Shown here: positions 13,675-21,691 of the stretch, one piece after another
Numbering within the stretch: position 1 is the stretch's first letter
Layout of the letters: every line of letters begins with the position of its first letter
Origin: Candidatus Desulfarcum epimagneticum
Lineage (GTDB): Bacteria; Desulfobacterota; Desulfobacteria; Desulfobacterales; CR-1
Assembly: GCA_900659855.1 (NCBI GenBank)
Contig: CAACVI010000045.1
Location: forward strand, 1-60,984
Reading direction: 5' to 3'
Length of the DNA stretch: 60,984 nt
Translations under genes and position numbers: made by a program
Notes under the pieces: generated by a model
What the model saw: the letters and a program-made list of their open reading frames with translations, nothing else
Told to the model about the DNA's origin: nothing
Databases searched by the model: none

Positions 13675-15963
13675 ATGCAAAATAAAATTATAATGCCAAA
13701 TCATTCACAAATTATTCAGGATTTCAAAAATCAGATCGCGCGGCATGGCATCACGCCGCCTGAGGTCATTGAGTTGGGCAAGATGAACCGATTTCCAGAC
13801 GATGGGAAGCGGGGGAAAGACGGATGGTGTATTCTTTTTGACAATCCAGACGGCACAGCCGGGGGCGCGTTTGGAAACTGGAAAACCGTCAAAGAGAAAT
13901 GGTCTTCAGTCAACGGAAAGAGCTTTGATCCGATTATGTGGAAATCAATAAACCGGGCAATCGAAGCAGAGCTAAAAGAAAGGCAGCGCAAAGCCCGCAA
14001 GGTAGCGGAAAAGATATGCGACCAAGCCAAAAAAATCACCGGTTGCGATCATCCGTATTTAAAAAAAAAGAAAGTCGAGGCTTACGGCATACTCCGAGAC
14101 AAAGCAGACATCATCATACCGATGCGGGATATTAATGGAGATATCCAGACCCTGCAAAGAATTAAGCCAGATGGCTTCAAACTTTTTTTAAGCGGCGGAA
14201 AAACAAAAGGTTATTTTTTTGTCATCGGGGAATTGTCGGGAGCGAAAAAGATTTATATCGCCGAAGGATACGCGACCGCCGCGACAATATACCAGGGGGT
14301 GAATCAAGAATTTCCTGTTGTTGTGGCCTTCAATGCCGGAAACCTTAAACCGGTTGCTTTGAATATCCGGGGAAAACACATGGAAGCTGAAATAATCATT
14401 TGCGCGGATGATGACAGACATTCGGAATCAAAGGGCAAATCAAATGTCGGGATAGAAAAGGCTGAATCGGCGGCGAAAGCGATAAGAGGAAAGGTCGCCT
14501 GTCCGGGGATTGATGGCGATTTTAATGATCTTTATATAGAAAAAGGAATTGAAGCGGTCAGAATGATGCTAAGACAATCAGACAAAAACGAAAAAAACGA
14601 ATTAAATAGTTTTGGTCGAGAACCCGCTGATTATGTTGACAAAAACCAATTGGCGTCTCAACCAAAAAATAACGAAATAAATAACGAAATAAATGATATC
14701 GACTCACAGGAATGGCACGGATGGCCAAAGCTTGACGAAAGGGCTTTTTGTGGGTTTGCCGGCGATTTTGTAAAAATTGCCACGAAAAAAAGTGAAGCCG
14801 ATCCTGCGGCTGTTTTGATCACATTCCTTGTAAGATTTGGGATTGAATGTGGCACGATACCTTTTTTCATCGGAGACACTCCCCATTATCCACGTTTATT
14901 CGCAGTTATAGTTGGGGCCACGTCCAAAGCCCGAAAAGGCACCAGCGCCAGTCCTGTGAAACGATTATTCGCCTTTGAGGACTTTAAAGAGGGAGAAGAT
15001 ACTTTTCTGGGCATTCTGGCAAAAACTTCACCAGGGCCTTTATCGTCCGGTGAAGGCATTGTTTCTGCCGTGCGTGATCCGGCGGAGGAGTGGGACAGTG
15101 GGACGCAAAAAAACATAATTAAATCCCAGGACGTTCAAGATAAGCGGCTTTTTATTTTGGATGAAGAATTCGGAGCCTGCTTGTCCGCCATGAACCGAAA
15201 AGGGAACACGCTTTCCACAACCTTAAGAAGCGCTTGGGACAGCGGAAACATCGAACCCTTGACGAAACACGATAAGATAAAGGCCACCAAGGCTCATTTA
15301 GGAATTGTCACACATGTGACCATTCCTGAACTTAAAGAAAAAATGAATAAAGTTGAGGCATTTTCAGGGTTTTCAAACAGATTCTTATGGATTTGCGCCA
15401 AACGTCAGGGTTTAGTGCCGATTCCCGATCCGATTCCAGAAAATGAATTATACAGGCTGAATGTGGAATTGAAAGACATAATCGAATTTGCGAAAGATGT
15501 GAATCGCATTGTTTTCAGCGATGCGGCGAAGGAGCGCTGGGAAAATATATATCCGAATCTGGCCAAAGACAGAAGCGGCGTGGCAGGCTCTATACTGAAT
15601 AGAGCCGAAGCCCAGACATTAAGATTGGCGATGCATTTTGCTCTTCTGGATAAGAAAAACTCTATCGAAGCGCCTCATCTCAAGGCGGCTCAAGCAATAT
15701 GGGATTATGCGGAAGCCTCTGTGAATTTTATTTTCACCAAAGAGAATGAAAATCCTCTCACAAAGACCATATACAATTTTTTAAAGGAAAAAGGCAAGGC
15801 CACACGCACCGAGATTAATCATTTATTCAAAAACAATATGAAAGCAGACAAGATTCATTCCGCCCTCCAGGAGCTTGAATCACAGGGAAGAATAAAAGCG
15901 GAAAAGAAAAAAAAAGAAGGCCAACCCGGCAGGCCTAAAACATGGTTTGTGTTTTGCAGATAA
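13675..15963 (+). CDS. Toprim primase fused to DUF3987-type helicase (element replication protein)
   Basis: About 762 residues. The N-terminal half resembles plasmid and phage primases: GWCILFDNPDGTAGGAFGNW near 50-70, then a Toprim-like domain (KIYIAEGYATAATIY, later EIIICADDDRH with the metal-binding acids). The C-terminal half resembles DUF3987 ATPases (VGATSKARKGTSASPV as the P-loop region, FILDEEFGACL as Walker B) and ends in a winged-helix tail. It should prime and unwind DNA for replication of the excised element. Start choice is uncertain: ATG 13675 or 13693, neither with a clear ribosome-binding site. Confidence 0.8.
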   Translation: MQNKIIMPNHSQIIQDFKNQIARHGITPPEVIELGKMNRFPDDGKRGKDGWCILFDNPDGTAGGAFGNWKTVKEKWSSVNGKSFDPIMWKSINRAIEAELKERQRKARKVAEKICDQAKKITGCDHPYLKKKKVEAYGILRDKADIIIPMRDINGDIQTLQRIKPDGFKLFLSGGKTKGYFFVIGELSGAKKIYIAEGYATAATIYQGVNQEFPVVVAFNAGNLKPVALNIRGKHMEAEIIICADDDRHSESKGKSNVGIEKAESAAKAIRGKVACPGIDGDFNDLYIEKGIEAVRMMLRQSDKNEKNELNSFGREPADYVDKNQLASQPKNNEINNEINDIDSQEWHGWPKLDERAFCGFAGDFVKIATKKSEADPAAVLITFLVRFGIECGTIPFFIGDTPHYPRLFAVIVGATSKARKGTSASPVKRLFAFEDFKEGEDTFLGILAKTSPGPLSSGEGIVSAVRDPAEEWDSGTQKNIIKSQDVQDKRLFILDEEFGACLSAMNRKGNTLSTTLRSAWDSGNIEPLTKHDKIKATKAHLGIVTHVTIPELKEKMNKVEAFSGFSNRFLWICAKRQGLVPIPDPIPENELYRLNVELKDIIEFAKDVNRIVFSDAAKERWENIYPNLAKDRSGVAGSILNRAEAQTLRLAMHFALLDKKNSIEAPHLKAAQAIWDYAEASVNFIFTKENENPLTKTIYNFLKEKGKATRTEINHLFKNNMKADKIHSALQELESQGRIKAEKKKKEGQPGRPKTWFVFCR

Positions 15964-16251
15964 CCGTCATGACCTGGCGGTCACAACGAAGCATGAAACG
16001 TTTCATATAAAAGGTTAATTTCGTTTTTTTAGTTAAGGCGCCGAAAAATGTCGCGTCATTTATCTCAAACATTCAAGGGGGTTGTGAATTAATTATTTTT
16101 TTAGTTTTTTTCGTGAAAAAATATTGGAAAAGATCATTGCGACTAAACCATGGACAGGGGGGAGGATACCGGATCAGCATATCCCACCGGGACACCCCAT
16201 CTCCTACCGCTCCACACACGTTAGGGGGAGAAAAATCAGGAGGAAAGCCTG
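15964..16251. other. Intergenic region before the excisionase-like gene
   Basis: AT-rich with T-tracts around 16095-16112; no gene or clear hairpin. AGGAGGAAAGCC at its end is the ribosome-binding site of the next gene. Confidence 0.5.
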
Positions 16252-16464
16252 ATGGAAAAAATTTACAATCTTGAACAGCTCAGTGAAAAATTCGGCATCA
16301 GCGTCAGGACATGGCGGGAGTATATCAAAAAAAGAGAGCTGAAGGCGTCCAAGATAGGCCGGTCTTTTTTTGTGTCCGATTATGACCTGCTGGTTTTTTT
16401 CAAAAAGAATGAAGCCTATTCCTGGCGAAAAAAAGGGGACTACCCCTTTGATGATCTTTTGTGA
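16252..16464 (+). CDS. Excisionase / MerR-type helix-turn-helix protein
   Basis: A 70-residue protein with the Xis-like winged helix pattern: YNLEQLSEKFGISVRTWREY, then KKRELKASKIGRSFFVSD. Such proteins bend DNA at att sites as recombination directionality factors or act as small regulators. AGGAGG lies eight bases before the ATG. As the only Xis-like gene in the island it is the natural partner of the serine recombinase, although such recombinases often use unrelated factors. Its end overlaps the next gene. Confidence 0.75.
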   Translation: MEKIYNLEQLSEKFGISVRTWREYIKKRELKASKIGRSFFVSDYDLLVFFKKNEAYSWRKKGDYPFDDLL

Positions 16465-16955
16465 AAGAATTCGGCGGGTTTTCAGTGGGAACCCCGAAAC
16501 AAAACCACAAATCGCCAAAAAAGAGCGAATTGCCAAAAACTTCTGGGTTGAATTTTTGCGGTCATGCTCAAAAATACCCCTGCGGGCCGCACACACACTG
16601 CGCGAACAGGCGTTTTGGAAGAAATATGGAAATTGAAATTCTCAGAAAGAACGGTCGGGAAGTCGTGAACCTCAATCGCCGGAAAGCGATCCGGGAGAAA
16701 TGTTTGAACTGCGCCGGATGGCAGCCCAGGGAAGTGAGAGAATGCGGTTTTTCTGACTGCGCCCTGCATCCATTTCGTTCCGGCCGGGGCAGGCAGAACC
16801 CGAAGGCCAGGGCCGGGGCGATTCGGAAATATTGTCTGTGGTGTATGAATGGACAAAGATCAGAGATTGCGAAATGCGTATGCCCGGATTGTCCGCTTTT
16901 TCCCTACCGCAAACATAAGGTGGACAGATCGTTTAAAATCAAATCCTATGCCTGA
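16461..16955 (+). CDS. Cysteine-rich zinc-finger-like protein
   Basis: A 164-residue protein starting at GTG 16461, which overlaps the previous stop. It has three cysteine clusters: CGHAQKYPCGPHTHC near 33-47, CLNCAGW..CGFSDCALHPFR, and CLWCMNG..CVCPDCPLFPYR. The last two are repeats of one unit (CxxC then CxxxC/CxxC and a hydrophobic-P-[FY]-R ending), a pattern I know from small phage and island proteins. Each unit could bind one metal. A shorter start at ATG 16626 would keep only the two repeats. The biochemical role is unknown. Confidence 0.65.
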   Translation: MKEFGGFSVGTPKQNHKSPKKSELPKTSGLNFCGHAQKYPCGPHTHCANRRFGRNMEIEILRKNGREVVNLNRRKAIREKCLNCAGWQPREVRECGFSDCALHPFRSGRGRQNPKARAGAIRKYCLWCMNGQRSEIAKCVCPDCPLFPYRKHKVDRSFKIKSYA

Positions 16956-17117
16956 AAAAAGGTCATATAGGGGCGTCCGGCGGGGATAAAATGAAATCTG
17001 GATAAGAGGGTATGCGGACACTCAAAGAGACCCCTTTTATTAAGGTACTGTGACAGGATGGATGTTTTTAATGGGCATCCGCATAAAATGCCCGGCCGCG
17101 CGGACCTGTCAAGTACT

Positions 17118-17154
17118 TTGACCAGCTTGACCAATGTTTTGTCAAGCTGGTCAA
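17118..17154. repeat. 14-bp inverted repeat with flanking direct repeats
   Basis: TTGACCAGCTTGAC (17118-17131) and GTCAAGCTGGTCAA (17141-17154) pair perfectly around a nine-base loop. GTCAAGTAC occurs on both sides (about 17108 and 17161). The half-site itself repeats TTGAC, so it could be iteron- or nick-site-like. Confidence 0.75.
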
Positions 17155-17695
17155 GCCGATGTCAAGTACCCCGGAAGCTGATTTAAACACATAATCAGCG
17201 TGTTGCGACCTATCCTTTTCACTCCTGAAAAAGCGCCTCTTCAAAAACCAGCAAGCTCCCCGGATAATGGATTCAACCGCCAAGGCATTTGAAATGATGC
17301 CGAATGTGTCTCCTTTGACGCCGCCGAAAGGCTTTGACAGCATGAGCATGGGCCATAAACACTCGGATATCAAGAAAAAACCCATGCGATATCAATGCGA
17401 GTCAAGGGATGGAAAAAACCCGTTTTCCATGTCGCCCAATCATACAAAAAAGGACCGACAGTCACTCCCATGATTTTGATCCGGCATGGGCCCCCCCCTC
17501 CCTTCCCCCCAGGGTATGACAGAACCCCCGCTGACTTGAAAAAAACAAAAAGAATCTTTCCATCCAGGGCATTTGCCGTGACGGGGGGCCGGGGCAAAAA
17601 AAGGCCCCCCCGAAAAGGGGTATATAATCATGGACACGGCGCTCTAAAAATTTTTCCGGAAAAAATGAACGCCGGGTTGAGCCCGCTTCATGGGG

Positions 17696-17722
17696 TTGAC
17701 AAAAATAAAATTTCTGTATAAT
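17696..17722 (+). promoter_or_regulatory. Consensus sigma-70 promoter
   Basis: Perfect TTGACA (17696-17701) and perfect TATAAT (17717-17722), with a somewhat short 15-base spacer. It points at the zinc-ribbon gene at 17851. Confidence 0.65.
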
Positions 17723-17850
17723 GTGTGTATATCTCTACAACCTTTTGATAAAAAAGGACATACAGGAGTTTTAAAGGCCGATTTTTCCCACATGAGCGAC
17801 CACGTTGGCCTGATGATTTCGATAAAAAAACAAAATAAGGAGATCAAAAA

Positions 17851-18441
17851 ATGGGTGGTTGCGGCTCGGGACGCCGACCCCGGCCCGGCGCAAGGCGTCC
17901 GGCGGAGGACTACAATCCCATTGACATCAGATACCTGCATCGGGGCGGCTTTCTCAAACCGGGGCGTTTTGTCACCCTGTCATGGTCCTGCGGGGGGGAG
18001 CCCGCCGGGAGCGCGGATATCCAGGTTGAGACCTGCGGCATTCGCCTGATCTATCGCGTTCAGACAGGAGACGGAGACCCCGGCGTGAACCAGCCGGTGG
18101 ATATCATCCATACCCCCTGCCATTATGGCGGCTCAAGGCCCTGGTTCCGGTGTCCTGACTGCGCCCGCCGGGTGGCCGTCCTTTATGGCGCGGGAAAATA
18201 TTTTCTCTGCCGTCATTGCCACAATCTCGCCTACCGGTCCCAAAGCTTGAACAAATCGGGCCGTCTTCTGGAAAAGGCGCTGAAAATAAAACGCCGCCTG
18301 GGCGTGAATGGAGGGATCAGGGAGCCTGTGTGGTTCAGGCCCAAGGGCATGCGCCAAAAAACCTTTGACCGCCTGCGGGATGAAGCCCTGCGTCTGGAGG
18401 GGGAATTCTGGGGGGAGACGGCCAAACTTGCGGGATTATGA
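17851..18441 (+). CDS. Island-associated zinc-ribbon protein (MGGxGSG type)
   Basis: A 196-residue protein starting MGGCGSGRR after a good AAGGAG. A middle beta-rich region (RLIYRVQ, then TPCHYGGSRPWFRCPDCARRV) leads into a zinc ribbon made of CPDC and CRHCHNLAY, followed by a basic helical tail (LEKALKIKRRLG). I know this protein type from phage-like islands of proteobacteria, where it is annotated as hypothetical. Nucleic-acid binding is the likely role. It has its own consensus promoter at 17696-17722. Confidence 0.75.
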   Translation: MGGCGSGRRPRPGARRPAEDYNPIDIRYLHRGGFLKPGRFVTLSWSCGGEPAGSADIQVETCGIRLIYRVQTGDGDPGVNQPVDIIHTPCHYGGSRPWFRCPDCARRVAVLYGAGKYFLCRHCHNLAYRSQSLNKSGRLLEKALKIKRRLGVNGGIREPVWFRPKGMRQKTFDRLRDEALRLEGEFWGETAKLAGL

Positions 18442-18459
18442 CCTGGCGGACGCCCCCTG

Positions 18460-18984
18460 TCACAATGCTTTTTCATCGGCCTCCTGAAACGCCGTCTCAA
18501 TCTCCTCAAAAGAAAAGGGGATCAGCCCCCTTTTCTTAAACGAGTACTCCATCGAATCCATTCCCAAAACATGGGCCATGTTCATGTCCGAAAGATCGTG
18601 TCTGTCCTGGAACTCCTGAAAAATTTTTCCGGCGGCCCGGTTTAAAGACAAGGCTTCCGCGTCCGGCTCATCCGGCAGCATGCCGCTTTCTTTCAAATCC
18701 ATCAGCTTTCGGCCCAGGGCGATAAATTCTTCGTACCGAAACCCCAGGAAAGAGGCGACCTGGATTCTTTTCTTTTCCGATAACGGGGACTTGCCTTTGA
18801 TGAAGTTCTTCAAATTCCCCAAAGAGATATTTGGATACTTCTCTTTCATCGGTTTGAATAAATCCGCCCTGAATTTTTCTTCCGTATGCAGGTCCACGTA
18901 ATGTTTCAACGCGACCCTGTGACATTCGGCCACATCTTCAAACGGTTCCTCTCTCTTTTCCGGGCTCTCTTTTTTTCTCATCAT
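18460..18984 (-). CDS. Possible helix-turn-helix regulator
   Basis: A 174-residue, acidic, mostly helical protein. Residues near 50-85 (ISLGNLKNFIKGKSPLSEKK, then VASFLGFRYEEFIALG) resemble an XRE-type DNA-binding segment. A second helical region follows. I start it at ATG 18984, with GGAGG upstream. It is convergent with the zinc-ribbon gene and lies directly downstream of the restriction-modification genes on the same strand. It may regulate them; a specific family is not recognised. Confidence 0.55.
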   Translation of the reverse strand: MMRKKESPEKREEPFEDVAECHRVALKHYVDLHTEEKFRADLFKPMKEKYPNISLGNLKNFIKGKSPLSEKKRIQVASFLGFRYEEFIALGRKLMDLKESGMLPDEPDAEALSLNRAAGKIFQEFQDRHDLSDMNMAHVLGMDSMEYSFKKRGLIPFSFEEIETAFQEADEKAL

Positions 18985-19114
18985 GTGGGCCTCCATTTAA
19001 AATGACGGTGAATGACTGTGGGGAACGGGCCGGGCTCGTTTTGCGGGCATTTGGCTCAACCCGGCGACATTCAGCTTATGCTTCATAACCTGTTTGAATC
19101 GCCCCTTGGCGTGT

Positions 19115-21691
19115 TTATTTTTCCAACGCTTTGTAAAAGCTCTGTTTAAAATTATTTTCATCCGGCTCATCATAGAAAGGAACGCCCACAAGCCTGTATC
19201 TTTCCGCTCGCTTTTGTGTCTTGAATTCCAGAATCCTTCCCTTGAATTTTTCAGTAATCTCTTTTAAAAAATCCTGCTTCCATTCGTCATGCTTTTGGAG
19301 ATGTTTTCCCTTTGGCTCGATGAATATTTGATAGGTTAAGATGTCGCCGGTTTTTTCTTTCAAGAACAAGACAAAATCAGGCTCAAACGCCCGCCCGTCT
19401 AAAAAATTATAAATCTTAAAATGCCTTTCATTTCGCATAAGATATATTCCGTCATATTTTTTTTTCAGTGTGTCCATCTGACGGTCAAACATCGCTACAA
19501 ATCCTTTTTCTTCGCTGGTGCCATAATTTGCGTTAAACGCATACCAGTCCTTGTCTTCGACAAATTGTTCATCGCCATTGGCTCTTTCACTTCCCTCAAC
19601 CAGTTTAAGAACTTTATCTAAAAAAATTGAGGACACATCATTCGGTTTAAATCTCTCCGCGCCCATATATTCCGTTGTATTCTGTTTCAATTCTGTTTCA
19701 ATTTGACCAAGCAACCCCGTCATCGCATCAAGCCGGGCTTTATTGGACAAATTGGATATTTCAGACAACTCGCCTTTAAATGTGACTTCCAGACCGCCAA
19801 GATAATTATCCCCGTCTATAAATTGCCTGACCGACTCAACATGTGGAAAATATTTTTTTATGGTTCCAAAGTTAAAAAAAGGTCGGCGGGAAATGGCATT
19901 GTAAACTATGTGTCTGGGTATCTCCTTGACTGTGACATCTTTTCGCCTTGATTCGTCGACCTTGCCGACATGCCCATTGTCAGACAGGACTGCTCCTGAA
20001 ATTCCCCGGCCGCTCGCGAGACTGTGTTCGTAATTTTTCTTTTTGACGCCGATATCTGAAAATGACCTGACATAATCATAATTATTTTTAACCCGCTCAT
20101 TGATATAGATTAACCCGTTTTTGTAAAATTCCGTTTCCTTGAACGAATCTTTCAATTTGAGTTCCTTCTTGACCTCCCGTTCATCCATCATGCCTTTTTT
20201 AATAAGCGCTTTTTGAAGCTCTGAAATATACCTGGAATCATTGACGCTGTGATAGTGCAGTTCCTCCAAAACTCGTAGCTCATCAGTCAAGTTGCCGTCA
20301 AATTTTCGCTGATATGGGTTGTTATCCCCTTTTATAACAAAGGGGAAATAACGGGCTCCGCGCCCGATTAACTGCGCTTCAGCGATTGTGGTTTTGCCGG
20401 GTTGCCCCGTCCTTGAATCACGGGTGGAATAGCAACGGACAATATCAAATAAGTTAAGGACGTCCCAACCTTCATTTAATTTTTGCACGGCAAAAATGGC
20501 GCGTATGCGGTTATCCCGTTCTTCAAGCGTATTGAGCAATATTTGCTGTTTTTCCTTCTCTTTCTCCTCATTGACTGAAACGCAACGGCTTTCATCAAAC
20601 TCCACGCGCAACCTTTCAGCCAACTGTTCCGGGCTGATCCGATTGCTTTTAAAAAACTCAAACGCCCTTCTTACAAGAGGAATATCAGATTTTTTGCGTA
20701 TCCGCTCAATGTCATCTTTCGAAAGACTTTCAATCAGCTTGTGAAAGTTGGTTTTATTTTTTTTCGACTGCGCGATGGTTTTCTGCGCCTTGAACAATAT
20801 CACCGGTTTTAAATTAATGCGATGCTTGGCGGCCACCTCCTGTTTATACTGACTTAAAACCAGGGCTTGAAGGATGCGATTTTTTTCTTCAAAATCCGCC
20901 TGAACAATATAAACATCCTTGGAATATCCATCGTTCCGAAATTGTTTCAGATCATACCGGTATAAAACCTTATTCCGGTATTTATCCGCAATATCTTTAT
21001 GCGTGTAATCCATTGTGGCGGTAAATTCCAGCAACAAATTGTCATCATTCTGATGAAAAATCCGCTCCACCGTATTTTCCCAACTCTCCAACAGTTTTTC
21101 CTGCGATCTGGTGCGGGTGTTCATGTGGTGGGCTTCATCCGCTAAAAGAACGATTTTTTTGCCCTTGAAATCCTCGTAGGTCAAAGCGTTCTCTTTTGCT
21201 GTGGTCAAGTCGAAATGCAACTTCTGAATGGTTGTGAAACAAATATTGACGCCATCTTCGTGGAGTCCTTGAAAATTGAGAACTGGAGTCACAACGACCC
21301 TTTTTGATCCAAAACGGATGTTTTCGGCAAAAAGATATTTGGATGACAAGGGATTGAGGAAATTATCCCGCGTTTTTTCAATGATATTAGTCGAGTTGAC
21401 AAAAAATAAAAAGTTCCGATAACCTTTCTCATACAGGTAAAGGATCAGTCCGGCCATAATCAAAGTCTTGCCGCTACCGGTGGCCATGTTGAACAGAAAA
21501 TGAAGCGGCCAGTCCTTGTCAGGGCAATCATTGTCCAAACAATAAAAAAATCGAGAAAAAGCTTCCTGCTGATATGGACGGAGTTCAAATTTGGGATTCA
21601 GATTATCGTTGAGAAAATCCGGGATTTCTTTTTTCAAAAACCCCATTTTAGAAACAGCGTCTAATTCTTCATGTAAAAACTTGCCAGCCAT
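19115..21691 (-). CDS. res: Type III restriction enzyme, Res subunit
   Basis: An 858-residue superfamily 2 helicase-nuclease. Walker A is MATGSGKT near residue 70, the DEAH box is LLADEAHHM near 195, and motif VI-like sequence appears as AQLIGRGARYFPF. The C-terminal nuclease has the PD-(D/E)xK pattern FEPDFVLFLKE..FIEPKGKH. With Mod it cuts DNA after ATP-driven communication between two head-to-head unmethylated sites. The ATG overlaps the TAA of the mod gene (TAATG), so production is coupled. Length and motifs are complete, so it looks functional. Confidence 0.92.
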   Translation of the reverse strand: MAGKFLHEELDAVSKMGFLKKEIPDFLNDNLNPKFELRPYQQEAFSRFFYCLDNDCPDKDWPLHFLFNMATGSGKTLIMAGLILYLYEKGYRNFLFFVNSTNIIEKTRDNFLNPLSSKYLFAENIRFGSKRVVVTPVLNFQGLHEDGVNICFTTIQKLHFDLTTAKENALTYEDFKGKKIVLLADEAHHMNTRTRSQEKLLESWENTVERIFHQNDDNLLLEFTATMDYTHKDIADKYRNKVLYRYDLKQFRNDGYSKDVYIVQADFEEKNRILQALVLSQYKQEVAAKHRINLKPVILFKAQKTIAQSKKNKTNFHKLIESLSKDDIERIRKKSDIPLVRRAFEFFKSNRISPEQLAERLRVEFDESRCVSVNEEKEKEKQQILLNTLEERDNRIRAIFAVQKLNEGWDVLNLFDIVRCYSTRDSRTGQPGKTTIAEAQLIGRGARYFPFVIKGDNNPYQRKFDGNLTDELRVLEELHYHSVNDSRYISELQKALIKKGMMDEREVKKELKLKDSFKETEFYKNGLIYINERVKNNYDYVRSFSDIGVKKKNYEHSLASGRGISGAVLSDNGHVGKVDESRRKDVTVKEIPRHIVYNAISRRPFFNFGTIKKYFPHVESVRQFIDGDNYLGGLEVTFKGELSEISNLSNKARLDAMTGLLGQIETELKQNTTEYMGAERFKPNDVSSIFLDKVLKLVEGSERANGDEQFVEDKDWYAFNANYGTSEEKGFVAMFDRQMDTLKKKYDGIYLMRNERHFKIYNFLDGRAFEPDFVLFLKEKTGDILTYQIFIEPKGKHLQKHDEWKQDFLKEITEKFKGRILEFKTQKRAERYRLVGVPFYDEPDENNFKQSFYKALEK

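Larger units (their letters stand above)
16956..17850. other. 895-base gene-free region of the element
   Basis: No convincing gene on either strand. It holds a large inverted repeat (17118-17154), two short direct repeats GTCAAGTAC just outside it, C-rich tracts near 17490-17515 and 17605-17620, and a promoter at 17696-17722. Candidate replication origin, transfer origin or regulatory region. Confidence 0.5.

Noticed and set aside
17690-18049. 119-residue frame overlapping the zinc-ribbon gene
   Set aside because: It starts inside the promoter at 17696-17722 and is in a different frame from the supported gene at 17851.
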